A stretch of DNA of 64,000 nucleotides from an uncultured Bacteroidota bacterium (GTDB lineage Bacteria; Bacteroidota; Bacteroidia; Chitinophagales; Chitinophagaceae). The notes under the pieces are model-generated. The model saw only the letters and a program-made list of their open reading frames with translations, was not told where the DNA came from and made no database searches. The translations under genes and the position numbers were made by a program. This document shows positions 28,474 through 37,214 of the stretch, piece after piece. Where the stretch lies: positions 42,493 through 106,492 of the forward strand of contig CAIKYB010000034.1 of NCBI GenBank assembly GCA_903831575.1, given 5' to 3'. Each line of letters starts with the position of its first letter. The first letter of the stretch is position 1.

Positions 28474-29925
28474 TTACTCCCAACATGCTTTTGCAACTTT
28501 ATTTTTTACCTCGCTAATTGCAATGCGTTCTTGTAACATGGTGTCTCTATATCTTATGGTTACGGTATTGTCTTCTTTGGTTTGATGATCAATAGTTACA
28601 CAAAAAGGTGTCCCAATGGCATCCATTCTTCTGTAACGTTTTCCGATAGCATCTTTCTCTTCGTAGAAGCAATGGAAATGCGGCTTGCATTCATTCAGTA
28701 ATGCTGTAGCAATCTCTGGAAGCCCATCTTTCTTTAAGAGTGGAAGTATGGCCAATTTTGTAGGAGCAATCTTTGCAGGTATTTTCAATACGACTCTGCT
28801 ATCTTCAGTCCCATCTTCTTTTGTCCATTTTTCTTCCTGATAAGCCAATGATATAACTGTTAAGAATAAACGATCTAATCCAACAGAAGTTTCTACAACA
28901 AAAGGAGTGTAGTTACCATATGGTTTTCCTTCTGCATTTAAATCATTATCAAAATATTGGATTTTTTTCTTGCTGTATTTTGCATGCTGGCTCAAATCAA
29001 AATCTGTACGGCTATGAATGCCTTCCAATTCTTTCCATCCAAATGGAAATTCAAATTCGATATCTAATGCAGCGTCTGCATAGTGTGCGAGTTTTATATG
29101 GTCATGAAATCTCAATTTTTCTGCAGGGATTCCAATACTTTCATGCCATTTTTTTCTCGCATCTTTCCAGTAGTTGTACCATTCCATTTGTGTGCCAGGA
29201 CGAACAAAGAATTGCATTTCCATTTGTTCAAATTCTCTCATTCTAAAAATAAACTGACGGGCAACAATTTCATTTCGGAAAGCCTTACCCGTTTGTGCAA
29301 TACCAAAAGGAATTTTCATTCTTCCTGTTTTTTGGACATTCAAAAAATTTACAAATATTCCCTGAGCAGTTTCTGGTCTTAAATAAATGGTTTCAGCTTC
29401 TTCTGCAACACTTCCTATTTGAGTGCTGAACATCAGGTTAAACTGACGAACATCTGTCCAATTTGAAGTTTTGCTGATGCCACATTTGATTTTGTTGGAT
29501 TCGATTAAGCTCTTTAATCCTGCTAAATCATCTGCCGCAAGTAATTTATCCATTTCTGCAATCAATGCATCTGCTGCAGCTTTATCCAAAGTTTCAGCAT
29601 GAGCTTCAATCAAATGATCAACACGATATCTTTTATTACTGTCTTTGTTATCAATCATAGGGTCGCTGAAATTATCAACGTGACCGCTGGCTTTCCAAAC
29701 GGTGGGGTGCATAAAAATAGCGGCGTCAATACCCACGATATTGTCATGCATTTGAGTCATGCTCTTCCACCATTCGTCACGTAGATTCTTTTTTAACTGA
29801 GCGCCCATCTGGCCGTAATCGTAAACGGCACTTAATCCGTCGTATAATTCGGAGGATTGAAAAATATATCCATACTCTTTACAATGAGAGATGATTTCCT
29901 GAAAGTTGTTGATTTCGTTTGACAT
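28474..29925 (-). CDS. glyS: Glycyl-tRNA synthetase (homodimeric type)
   Basis: This 483-residue class II synthetase is of the alpha2 type, not the two-subunit GlyQ/GlyS type. Visible motifs are GLSAVYDYGQMGAQLKKNLRDEWW at the start, YLRPETAQGIFVNF, motif 2 FRNEIVARQFIFRMREFEQMEMQFF, and near the C-terminus VETSVGLDRLFL with the anticodon-binding domain PTKLAILPLL. It charges tRNA-Gly. The ATG at 29925 is preferred over an upstream TTG at 29934. A 61-bp gap separates it from the YKSEA gene. Confidence 0.96.
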   Translation of the reverse strand: MSNEINNFQEIISHCKEYGYIFQSSELYDGLSAVYDYGQMGAQLKKNLRDEWWKSMTQMHDNIVGIDAAIFMHPTVWKASGHVDNFSDPMIDNKDSNKRYRVDHLIEAHAETLDKAAADALIAEMDKLLAADDLAGLKSLIESNKIKCGISKTSNWTDVRQFNLMFSTQIGSVAEEAETIYLRPETAQGIFVNFLNVQKTGRMKIPFGIAQTGKAFRNEIVARQFIFRMREFEQMEMQFFVRPGTQMEWYNYWKDARKKWHESIGIPAEKLRFHDHIKLAHYADAALDIEFEFPFGWKELEGIHSRTDFDLSQHAKYSKKKIQYFDNDLNAEGKPYGNYTPFVVETSVGLDRLFLTVISLAYQEEKWTKEDGTEDSRVVLKIPAKIAPTKLAILPLLKKDGLPEIATALLNECKPHFHCFYEEKDAIGKRYRRMDAIGTPFCVTIDHQTKEDNTVTIRYRDTMLQERIAISEVKNKVAKACWE

Positions 29926-30026
29926 AAGGGGCAAAGATAGAAAATTAGGAATGTAAAATGGGAAATTTGGGATGTAAAATGGGGGAGGGGGATTTTTAAT
30001 AAGCTGTTTTTAAAGATGATTATCAT

Positions 30027-30049
30027 AGCCCACCATTTAAACGGTGCAT
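30027..30049. repeat. Degenerate REP-like palindrome, left of the Y1 transposase
   Basis: AGCCCACC...ACGGTG with a TTTAAA centre resembles the perfect palindrome at 30567-30592, but the right arm decays after six bases. It lies 105 bp upstream of the transposase ATG. Confidence 0.5.
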
Positions 30050-30153
30050 TACATGTCAATTGAGAATTTCATCACCAAAAATTCGTATTAAAACAAAAAA
30101 ATCCGAGTTTTTCAACATTGAAAAATTATATACCTAAACTATTTTACATGATT

Positions 30154-30555
30154 ATGTCACATTCTTATTATAATGTTTGGATTCATGCTGTATTTGCAAC
30201 AAAAGATCGACAAGAACTTATTACTCTAGACCTTGAAGAGGTTTTGTATCCTTTCTTATACGCTGAATTTGATGAGCTAGGATGCAAGTTGAAAATTGTG
30301 AATGGTCTATCTGATCATGTTCATTGCTTATTTATGCTACAAGCACAAAAATCATACGCTGAAGTTATAAAGCAAATAAAAGGTTCATCATCTCATTACA
30401 TCAATCAACATAATTTGATTCTTGAAAAATTTTCCTGGCAAAAAGGGTATGCGGTATTTTCTGTAAGTAATGCTGAGGTGGATACAATTTATGATTACAT
30501 TAAAAAACAAAAATTGAAACATGAAAGTTTGGAGGAAGAGGGATTTAAATTGTGA
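30154..30555 (+). CDS. Y1 (HUH) transposase, IS200/RAYT-like, single copy in window
   Basis: This 133-residue protein has the Y1 transposase fold. The metal-binding HUH motif is HVH (H55, H57) in SDHVHCLFML, and the catalytic tyrosine is probably Y115 in IYDYIKKQKLKH. The start block MSHSYYNVWIHAVFATK is typical of the IS200/IS605-like group. No TnpB or second gene is present. The flanks carry REP-like palindromes (30027-30049 and 30567-30592) as in REP-associated tyrosine transposases, which cut and join single-stranded DNA next to hairpins. The ATG at 30154 is chosen; a TTG at 30118 would add 12 non-family residues. Confidence 0.88.
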   Translation: MSHSYYNVWIHAVFATKDRQELITLDLEEVLYPFLYAEFDELGCKLKIVNGLSDHVHCLFMLQAQKSYAEVIKQIKGSSSHYINQHNLILEKFSWQKGYAVFSVSNAEVDTIYDYIKKQKLKHESLEEEGFKL

Positions 30556-30566
30556 TCAATCTTTTC

Positions 30567-30592
30567 TAGCCCACGGTTTAAACCGTGGGCTA
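30567..30592. repeat. Perfect 26-bp REP-like palindrome, right of the Y1 transposase
   Basis: Arms TAGCCCACGG and CCGTGGGCTA surround TTTAAA; all 13 base pairs match. It starts 12 bp after the transposase stop and may be both the substrate hairpin of the enzyme and a transcription barrier. Confidence 0.8.
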
Positions 30593-30609
30593 ACAATTAA
30601 ATTTCTAAT

Positions 30610-30641
30610 AAAAAAAGCCACCAGTTATTAAAACTGATGGC
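30610..30641 (-). terminator. Rho-independent terminator of nrdJ
   Basis: On the minus strand a 10-bp stem with one mismatch (GCCATCAGTT with AACTGGTGGC, loop TTAAT) at 30641-30617 is followed by seven T. It lies about 30 bases after the nrdJ stop codon. Confidence 0.8.
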
Positions 30642-30670
30642 CGTGTTGAAGCAATTAATCGAACACTATT

Positions 30671-33600
30671 TTAGCTGCAGCCTAAACTATTGCCGCAGTT
30701 TAAACATTTGTAACAAGTGCCACTTCTTACGGTGATATGGCCACATGTATTACAAGCAGGAGCATCACCTTGCATAGATTTGTTTGCTGCACTAATTCCA
30801 TCCAATCCTGTTTTTGGCTTTGCAGGACTTGCATCTCTGTGTGATTTTGTCCCATCTGGATTAGCATTACCAAGAACTCTAACTTCGCTTAATTCTGGAG
30901 TTCTTTCTCCAATTGTAGGTGTAGTTTGGTCCCATGCTTCATTTCCAAGATTCCCAACTTCAGGCTTATCCAATACATGAACTAAATCTGTTCTGCCTAA
31001 ATATTCATAAGCTAATGAACGGAACATAAAATCAATAATCGAAGTCGTGGTTTTGATGTTTGGGTGATCTACCATTCCGGCTGGTTCAAATCTTGTAAAC
31101 ACAAATTTCTCAACGTACTCTTCTAAAGGAACACCATATTGCAATCCAATTGAAATAGCAATTGCAAAACAGTTTAGCATACTACGCATGGTAGCGCCTT
31201 CTTTAGCCATATCAATGAATATTTCTCCTAAAGTGCCATCATTGTATTCTCCGGTACGTAAGAATAGAGCTTGCCCATTTATTTTTGCTTTTTGAGTAAA
31301 TCCTCTGCGTTTAGCGGGAAGAGCTCTGCGCTCAACAATCATAGCTAATTGACGCTTTAATGAAGTATCCGCGCTACTTTGAACTCGTTTGTTCATCTCT
31401 TCTAATAATTCATCAATGGTCAATTTGCCCATGTCTACAAATCCGCTTTCCTGAAGTGAAGTTTCTGCTGCAGCTTCAGTTGTTTCATCAGAAGATTTTT
31501 TCTTCTTGTCAGATTTGTTGCTTAATGGTTGACTTAATTTTGATCCATCACGGTAAAGAGCACACGCTTTTAATCCTAATTCCCAGCTTAAGCGATAAGA
31601 GTCAGCAATTTCTTCGATAGTGGCTTCATTTGGAAGATTGATTGTTTTGCTAATTGCACCACTTAAGAAAGGTTGTGCTGCAGCCATCATGCGAATATGA
31701 CCATGCGCATGGATAAAACGCTGACCAGTTTGTCCGCATTTGTTGGCGCAATCAAATACTGATAAATGCTCGTCTTTTAAATAAGGCGCACCTTCGACTG
31801 TCATGGTACCGCAAACATAAATGTTAGCTTCATCAATCTCCTCGTCGCTAAATCCAAGTGCTTCTAACAAACTCCATCCAAAATCATTGTATTGGTTTGC
31901 TGTAAATCCAAGACGTTGTAAACAAGCTTCTCCTAGGGTATACACATTGAATACGAACCCGATTTCAAAAGCACTTCCCATTGCTGCATTTAATTTTTCA
32001 ATTTCTGCAGGAAGGAATCCTTTGGCATCCAAAGTTTCTTCGTTGATAAAAGGAGCTCCTTTTAACGTGGCATGTCCTTTTGCGAAGTTTACGATTTCTT
32101 CTATTTCTTGTTCTGAATATTTTAAGTTTCTTAAGGCTTGTGGTACACTTTGGTTAATGATTTTGAAATAACCACCACCACTCAATTTTTTGAATTTTAC
32201 CAAAGCGAAATCAGGCTCAACACCAGTTGTGTCACAATCCATTACCAATCCTATTGTACCTGTTGGAGCAATTACAGTAGTTTGTGCATTGCGATAGCCA
32301 TTTTTCTCACCCAATTGCACTGCATCATCCCATGCTTTTGTAGCGGCTTTCAATAAATAATCTGGGCAATATTTTGCGTTAATTCCGTGAGGTTTAATTT
32401 CGATACCATCATAGGCATCCATTGCATCATAAGCAGCGGCACGGTGATTGCGCATTACTTTGAGCATGTGTTTTTTATTTTCTTTGTATCTGTCAAATGC
32501 ACCAAGGAAACCAGCCATCTCTGCTGAAGTTTTGTAGGATACCCCTGTCATAATAGCGGTAATTGCACCTGCAATTCCTCTTGCTTGTTCGCTATCATAA
32601 GCTATACCGCTTACCATTAACATACTTCCCAAATTCGCATAACCTAAACCAAGTGTTCTGTAATCATAGCTCAACTGAGCCACTTCTTTGGAAGGGAACT
32701 GTGCCATTAATACAGAAATTTCTAAAACTACGGTCCACAAACGACAGGTATGTTCAAAACCTTGGACATCAAAAATATTATTGTCTTCATTAAAGAAACG
32801 ACGAAGATTCACACTAGCAAGGTTACAAGCAGTGTTATCTAGGAACATGTATTCGCTGCAAGGGTTTGAAGCTCTAATCGGCCCACCTTCAGGACAAGTG
32901 TGCCATTCGTTGATCGTAGTATCATATTGAGTTCCTGGATCTGCACAACGCCAAGCTGCATAATTAATTTGATCCCAAAGCTCTTTCGCTTTTATGGATC
33001 TCATGGTACTGCCATCGCCTCTTGCCTTTAAATCCCAATCCCCATTTTCGTCTAAAGTTTTAAAGAATGAATTGGGTATACGAACAGAGTTATTACTATT
33101 TTGACCACTTACAGTTTTATAAGCCTCGCCTTCATAATCACTTGGATATCCAGCAGCAATTAGGGCTGCTACTTTATCTTCTTCTTTCAATTTCCAATTA
33201 ACAAACTCAACAATTTCCGGGTGATCTAAATCTAAGCAAACCATTTTAGCTGCACGACGAGTAGTTCCACCACTCTTAATTGCACCTGCTGCACGATCTC
33301 CAATTTTCAGAAAACTCATCAAGCCACTTGAAGTACCGCCACCACTTAATTTTTCGCCTTCTCCACGGATACTGCTGAAGTTAGTTCCAACACCACTGCC
33401 ATATTTAAAAATCCTTGCTTCTCTAACCCAAAGATCCATAATACCACCTTCATTTACCAAATCATCATCCACACTTAAAATAAAGCAAGCATGTGGCTGA
33501 GGACGCTCATATGCAGAAGTAGATTTTTTTAATTTACCATCTTTTGAATCTACATAATAATGGCCTTGTGGTTTACCAGTAATACCATAGACTTCATGTA

Positions 33601-34027
33601 ATCCTGTATTGAACCATTGTGGACTGTTAGGAACGCAAGCTTGATTTAAGATGCTGTATACTAATTCGTCGTAAAATATTTGTGCATCTTTCTTTGAAGC
33701 GAAGTAATCATATCGCTCTCCCCATACTCTCCAGCAATGAGCCATACGATGAGCAACTTGCTTGGCCGTGGTTTCTCTACCAAGACTTCCATCGGGTTGA
33801 GGAACACCTGCTTTTCTGAAATACTTTTGCGCTAAGATATCGGTTGCAATTTGGCTCCATTGCTTTGGAACTTCAACGTCATTCATTTGAAAAACAATCT
33901 CACCACTTGGGTTTTTAATTACAGATGTACGATAATCATAATCGAACATATCGTAAGGGCTTACATCATCTTTAGTAAACTGGCGCTGGAAACTGAGCGC
34001 GGTGGCTGGTTGCTTTTTTGCTGGCAT
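30671..34027 (-). CDS. nrdJ: Adenosylcobalamin-dependent (class II) ribonucleotide reductase
   Basis: This 1118-residue enzyme reduces ribonucleotides to deoxyribonucleotides using a B12-derived thiyl radical. It has the catalytic-barrel blocks GSGVGTNFSSIRGEGEKLSGGG, RRAAKMVCLDLDHPEIVEFV, NPCSEYMFLDNTACNLASVNL and TTVIAPTGTIGLVMDCDTTGVEP. A C-terminal TSCPD-type domain (RTGEYNDGTLGEIFIDMAKEG) and a final zinc-ribbon with CNTCG and CYKCLNCG follow; this tail probably shuttles electrons to the active site. No other reductase or NrdR is nearby, and I see no cobalamin riboswitch in the 287-bp upstream gap. A strong terminator follows it. Confidence 0.95.
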   Translation of the reverse strand: MPAKKQPATALSFQRQFTKDDVSPYDMFDYDYRTSVIKNPSGEIVFQMNDVEVPKQWSQIATDILAQKYFRKAGVPQPDGSLGRETTAKQVAHRMAHCWRVWGERYDYFASKKDAQIFYDELVYSILNQACVPNSPQWFNTGLHEVYGITGKPQGHYYVDSKDGKLKKSTSAYERPQPHACFILSVDDDLVNEGGIMDLWVREARIFKYGSGVGTNFSSIRGEGEKLSGGGTSSGLMSFLKIGDRAAGAIKSGGTTRRAAKMVCLDLDHPEIVEFVNWKLKEEDKVAALIAAGYPSDYEGEAYKTVSGQNSNNSVRIPNSFFKTLDENGDWDLKARGDGSTMRSIKAKELWDQINYAAWRCADPGTQYDTTINEWHTCPEGGPIRASNPCSEYMFLDNTACNLASVNLRRFFNEDNNIFDVQGFEHTCRLWTVVLEISVLMAQFPSKEVAQLSYDYRTLGLGYANLGSMLMVSGIAYDSEQARGIAGAITAIMTGVSYKTSAEMAGFLGAFDRYKENKKHMLKVMRNHRAAAYDAMDAYDGIEIKPHGINAKYCPDYLLKAATKAWDDAVQLGEKNGYRNAQTTVIAPTGTIGLVMDCDTTGVEPDFALVKFKKLSGGGYFKIINQSVPQALRNLKYSEQEIEEIVNFAKGHATLKGAPFINEETLDAKGFLPAEIEKLNAAMGSAFEIGFVFNVYTLGEACLQRLGFTANQYNDFGWSLLEALGFSDEEIDEANIYVCGTMTVEGAPYLKDEHLSVFDCANKCGQTGQRFIHAHGHIRMMAAAQPFLSGAISKTINLPNEATIEEIADSYRLSWELGLKACALYRDGSKLSQPLSNKSDKKKKSSDETTEAAAETSLQESGFVDMGKLTIDELLEEMNKRVQSSADTSLKRQLAMIVERRALPAKRRGFTQKAKINGQALFLRTGEYNDGTLGEIFIDMAKEGATMRSMLNCFAIAISIGLQYGVPLEEYVEKFVFTRFEPAGMVDHPNIKTTTSIIDFMFRSLAYEYLGRTDLVHVLDKPEVGNLGNEAWDQTTPTIGERTPELSEVRVLGNANPDGTKSHRDASPAKPKTGLDGISAANKSMQGDAPACNTCGHITVRSGTCYKCLNCGNSLGCS

Positions 34028-34280
34028 AATTCTATATATATTGCTGGTTAGTAAGTTTTAAATTCTCATTTAATGAGGTGTACGAAAATATTCCAACTCA
34101 AGGAACATTTTGCTTCTAAATATCAACACTATGTGGACAAAAGTTGTATATATTTTTGCAATACACAAGGAGACTGAATTTCATGAGTTTTGCACTTTTT
34201 GTGGAAAGAATATTTTTTTTTTTGAAACAAATATGTTGTAATAAAGTATTGTTTTTTATGCTGCATATCATATTTAAAAG

Positions 34281-34288
34281 TAAGTTTG
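34281..34288 (+). promoter_or_regulatory. -7 promoter element for dtd
   Basis: TAAGTTTG matches TAnnTTTG and lies 26 bp upstream of the dtd start codon. The rest of the 287-bp gap between nrdJ and dtd is AT-rich with an 11-base T run and no gene. Confidence 0.5.
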
Positions 34289-34314
34289 ACTATTCCTGAA
34301 AAAATGTCGAAATT

Positions 34315-34767
34315 ATGAGAGTTCTGATTCAAAGAGTAAAGGAAGCCAGTGTTACCATTGATGAAAAAATAAAATCAAAAATAACAGCTGGTTTATTGGT
34401 TTTTGTTGGCATCGAAGATCTTGATGACAACAATGATATAGCATGGCTAAGTAATAAAATTATTAACCTTAGAATTTTTGATGATGAAAATAAAATTCCA
34501 AATTTTTCTGTGAAAGAAATTAATGGAGATATTTTATTAGTAAGCCAGTTTACTTTACATGCTATGACAAAAAAGGGTAACCGTCCCAGTTATATCAAGG
34601 CAAGTAAGCCGGATATAGCACTACCATTGTATGAGTGCCTGATTAGTCAATTAGAAAAAGATCTAGAAAAAAATATTTACACAGGCACTTTTGGCGCAGA
34701 TATGAAAGTACATTTACTGAATGATGGACCGGTAACTATTTGGATAGATAGTAAAAATAAAGAGTAG
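34315..34767 (+). CDS. dtd: D-aminoacyl-tRNA deacylase
   Basis: This 150-residue protein has the family start MRVLIQRVKEASVTID, the SQFTLHA motif (LVSQFTLHAMTKKGNRPSY) and the Gly-Pro motif at the C-terminal end (DGPVTIWID). It hydrolyses D-amino acids (and Gly from tRNA-Ala) off tRNA in the cytosol as a homodimer. Length is normal. A 118-base G-free tract separates it from the MazG-like gene downstream. Confidence 0.95.
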   Translation: MRVLIQRVKEASVTIDEKIKSKITAGLLVFVGIEDLDDNNDIAWLSNKIINLRIFDDENKIPNFSVKEINGDILLVSQFTLHAMTKKGNRPSYIKASKPDIALPLYECLISQLEKDLEKNIYTGTFGADMKVHLLNDGPVTIWIDSKNKE

Positions 34768-34885
34768 CCATCTCTTCAAAAATTTTCAACAACATTCAAC
34801 CTTCTTCAACAACCTTCAACAACATTCAACAACATTCAACCTTCTTCAACAATCTTCAACAACATTCAACTCCCTTCAACAAAAT
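34768..34885 (+). repeat. G-free tract of 10-bp repeats between dtd and the MazG-like gene
   Basis: The plus strand contains no G for 118 bases, from just after the dtd stop to the T of the next ATG. From about 34783 it is built of some nine or ten 10-base units ending TTCAAC, with the first half varying (AACA, CTTC, AACC, AATC, TCCC). The RNA could hardly fold. It is too short-unit and too regular to be a CRISPR array. Confidence 0.85.
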
Positions 34886-35222
34886 GAACAACCTTACCAT
34901 CAGCGAAGCCCAGAAAAAAGTAGACGAATGGATCAAATCCATCGGTGTAAAATATTTCAGCGAACTAACTAATCTTGGAATTTTAATGGAAGAAGTGGGG
35001 GAACTCAGTAGATTAATGGTTAGAAAATATGGCGAACAATCATTTAAGGAATCAGACAAAGGCAAAGAACTAGCCGATGAAATGGCTGATGTGCTTTGGG
35101 TATTATTTTGCTTAGCCAATCAAACGGGCGTCAATCTTACGGAAGCTTTGGAGAAGAATTTCGAAAAGAAAACAACAAGAGATGCTACAAGACATTTGGA
35201 TAATGAAAAGCTTAAATCATAA
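34884..35222 (+). CDS. MazG-like nucleotide pyrophosphohydrolase
   Basis: This 112-residue protein is all-alpha with the MazG metal motif: EEVGE at 36-40 and DEMAD at 65-69, with a following helix of DVLWVLFCLANQ. Such enzymes hydrolyse (d)NTPs to monophosphates and keep the nucleotide pool clean. This is the single-domain type, about half the size of E. coli MazG. The closing KKTTRDATRH is basic. It is co-directional with dtd, though separated by the G-free repeat tract. Confidence 0.85.
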   Translation: MNNLTISEAQKKVDEWIKSIGVKYFSELTNLGILMEEVGELSRLMVRKYGEQSFKESDKGKELADEMADVLWVLFCLANQTGVNLTEALEKNFEKKTTRDATRHLDNEKLKS

Positions 35223-35293
35223 GTTTTGTCAATCCCAAACCAAAATCAATCAAACCCCAAACATAGCTTAACTTGCAGCCTAAATTTTTTCAG

Positions 35294-36661
35294 ATGAACA
35301 AAATCATATGTTACTTTTTATTGCTTACTTTCTCTTTTCATTTCGCATCAGCGCAAAAAAATAAAAATTTAATCAGTGGTCCCTGGGCCGGCAATGTAGA
35401 ATTGCGTTCTGCAATGGTATGGCTTGAAGTAGACCCATCTGTAAAATCAGTCTCTGTGAAGTATAATCCACTTTCGGATGCTAAAAATCTAAAAACAATA
35501 GTTTATAAAGGTGAGTTAGGTAAAGAATTTAATCCTGTTAAGCTAGAATTAAATGGTCTTGAGTTTGGTACTCAATATCAATATACAATCCTGTTAGACG
35601 GTAAGCCATTGACACTTCCATACGCTACACAATTCACGACTAAAGATTTGTGGCAATATCGTAAACCAGTTCCTGAATTTAGTTTTCTTACCGGAAGTTG
35701 CGCTTATTTTAATGACCCTAAATATGACAGACCAGGAAAACCTTATGGCGGCGATTCTTCTATTTTTGAAACGATGGCTAAAACGCCTGCCGATTTTCAT
35801 GTTTGGCTCGGAGACAATTGGTACACAAGAGAAGTGGATTACGGATCTGTGTGGGGATTGAATAACAGGGCTTCTCATGACAGAGCACAAAAAGTATTGC
35901 AGGAATTCATGGCTAAAATGCCGCAATATGCCATCTGGGATGATCATGATTATGGACCTAATGATGCAGGAAAAAGTTTTATTTATAGAAAAGAAAGTCG
36001 CAATATTTTTAAAAATTATACGCTAAATCCAAGCTATGGCGAAGAAGGAAATGGTATTTATACAAAAGTGAGTTATGGTGATGTAGATCTTTTTTTAACT
36101 GATGACAGGTTTTTCAGATCTGAGGATGAAGTGCTGGATAGCATTAATGGATTACCCAATAAAGAAAAATCGTTTTTTGGCACACAACAAATGGAATGGT
36201 TGAAGAACTCACTATTGTATAGTCGCGCTCCTTTTAAAATTATTGTTACAGGAAGCCAGGTATTGAATCCATTAAATAAATATGAGTGCATGCAGCATTT
36301 TCCATACGAATACAATGAACTGCTTAACTTTTTAACGCTGCAAAAAATTAACGGCGTTGTATTTCTTACCGGAGACAGACATCATAGCGAGGTTATAAAA
36401 ATGACGAGGCCTTCATTATATCCTTTATACGACATCACTGTTTCTCCTTACACATCTGGCGTAAGTAAAGTGGCCAAAAGCCCAGAAGAAAACAATCCTT
36501 TTCGCGAAGCCAATACTTTGGTTGAAGCACAAAATTTTGCAAAGATTTCCTTCACCGGTAAAAAAGGAGAAAGAATAATGAATGTTGAATTCATTGGATT
36601 AAAGGGCGAAAAACTCGGCGAATGGGGTGTAAGTGAAAAAATGATAAAGTCGGAGAAGTAG
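35294..36661 (+). CDS. PhoD-like alkaline phosphatase family, exported
   Basis: This 455-residue protein begins with a signal peptide (MNKIICYFLLLTFSFHFASA). A beta-sandwich N-domain resembling the fibronectin-like domain of PhoD proteins (about 25-125) precedes a metallophosphatase domain: FLTGSCAYF, HVWLGDNWYTRE, AIWDDHDYGPND, FLTDDRFFR, TGSQVLN and GDRHHSE. The metal-binding Asp, Asn and His residues are in place. It probably hydrolyses phosphomonoesters or diesters in the periplasm or at the surface. The ATG at 35294 gives a proper signal peptide; a TTG at 35273 is less likely. Confidence 0.88.
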   Translation: MNKIICYFLLLTFSFHFASAQKNKNLISGPWAGNVELRSAMVWLEVDPSVKSVSVKYNPLSDAKNLKTIVYKGELGKEFNPVKLELNGLEFGTQYQYTILLDGKPLTLPYATQFTTKDLWQYRKPVPEFSFLTGSCAYFNDPKYDRPGKPYGGDSSIFETMAKTPADFHVWLGDNWYTREVDYGSVWGLNNRASHDRAQKVLQEFMAKMPQYAIWDDHDYGPNDAGKSFIYRKESRNIFKNYTLNPSYGEEGNGIYTKVSYGDVDLFLTDDRFFRSEDEVLDSINGLPNKEKSFFGTQQMEWLKNSLLYSRAPFKIIVTGSQVLNPLNKYECMQHFPYEYNELLNFLTLQKINGVVFLTGDRHHSEVIKMTRPSLYPLYDITVSPYTSGVSKVAKSPEENNPFREANTLVEAQNFAKISFTGKKGERIMNVEFIGLKGEKLGEWGVSEKMIKSEK

Positions 36662-36692
36662 AAAAAATATCCAAACATAAGCAATCCAAAAA

Positions 36693-37169
36693 ATGACTTC
36701 AAATTATTTCGAATACAACAAAGCAAAAGTGATTCAGGCGCTTCGGTACCATTTTATAAGTAGAAAGGAAATAAAAATAATGATAGTCCTGATTAATGTA
36801 TTTGCTATTCTGTCCGCAACGCTTTTTTTCTTTAAAAAAATATCGCCTCTTGCATTTTTATTAAGCTCATTTCTTTGGTTTGTAATGATGATTTTATTTT
36901 GGTTTTTATTGCCAAGAATTATCTATAAGAAATCAAGTTCTTTTAAAGATCGGTTTAAAATAAATTTGAATGATGCCACCTTTTCATTGGAACACGAGCG
37001 TGCTTCAAGAAGTTTCAATTGGACTGAATTTGATTCCTGGATGGAAAGCCCCCATTTTTTTCATTTGTATTTTAATGCGACAAGTTTTTTTCTGATTCCG
37101 AAAGATGCCTTTGAAAATGAAGGAGAACAGGAAGCCAGAAATTATTTTAAAGAAAAGATCAAAAAATAA
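36693..37169 (+). CDS. YcxB-like membrane protein
   Basis: This 158-residue protein has two adjacent membrane helices (about residues 30-48 and 52-70) between a short N-terminal cytoplasmic part and a C-terminal soluble domain with alternating beta strands (FKINLNDATFSLEHERASRSFNWTEFDSWMESPHFFHLYF...FFLIPKDAF). That arrangement is the YcxB family, whose function is unknown. It lies 31 bp after the phosphatase gene and 45 bp before the beta-lactamase-like gene, so the three are probably one transcript. Confidence 0.75.
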   Translation: MTSNYFEYNKAKVIQALRYHFISRKEIKIMIVLINVFAILSATLFFFKKISPLAFLLSSFLWFVMMILFWFLLPRIIYKKSSSFKDRFKINLNDATFSLEHERASRSFNWTEFDSWMESPHFFHLYFNATSFFLIPKDAFENEGEQEARNYFKEKIKK

Positions 37170-37214
37170 ACTTTCATCCCAGAATTCAGTCTGAGCAATT
37201 CAAATTAATTACAG

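Noticed and set aside
29832..30059. A minus-strand 75-residue frame between glyS and the transposase
   Set aside because: It overlaps the glyS start, has no family match I can recognise, and reads through the degenerate palindrome.
34028..34314. NrdR box upstream of nrdJ (ACACTATGTGGACA near 34125)
   Set aside because: It matches only half of the palindromic consensus; too weak to report as a site.
34783..34880. Regular short repeats that could suggest a CRISPR array
   Set aside because: The repeat unit is only 10 bases with no spacers of 25-40 bases, and no cas gene is near.
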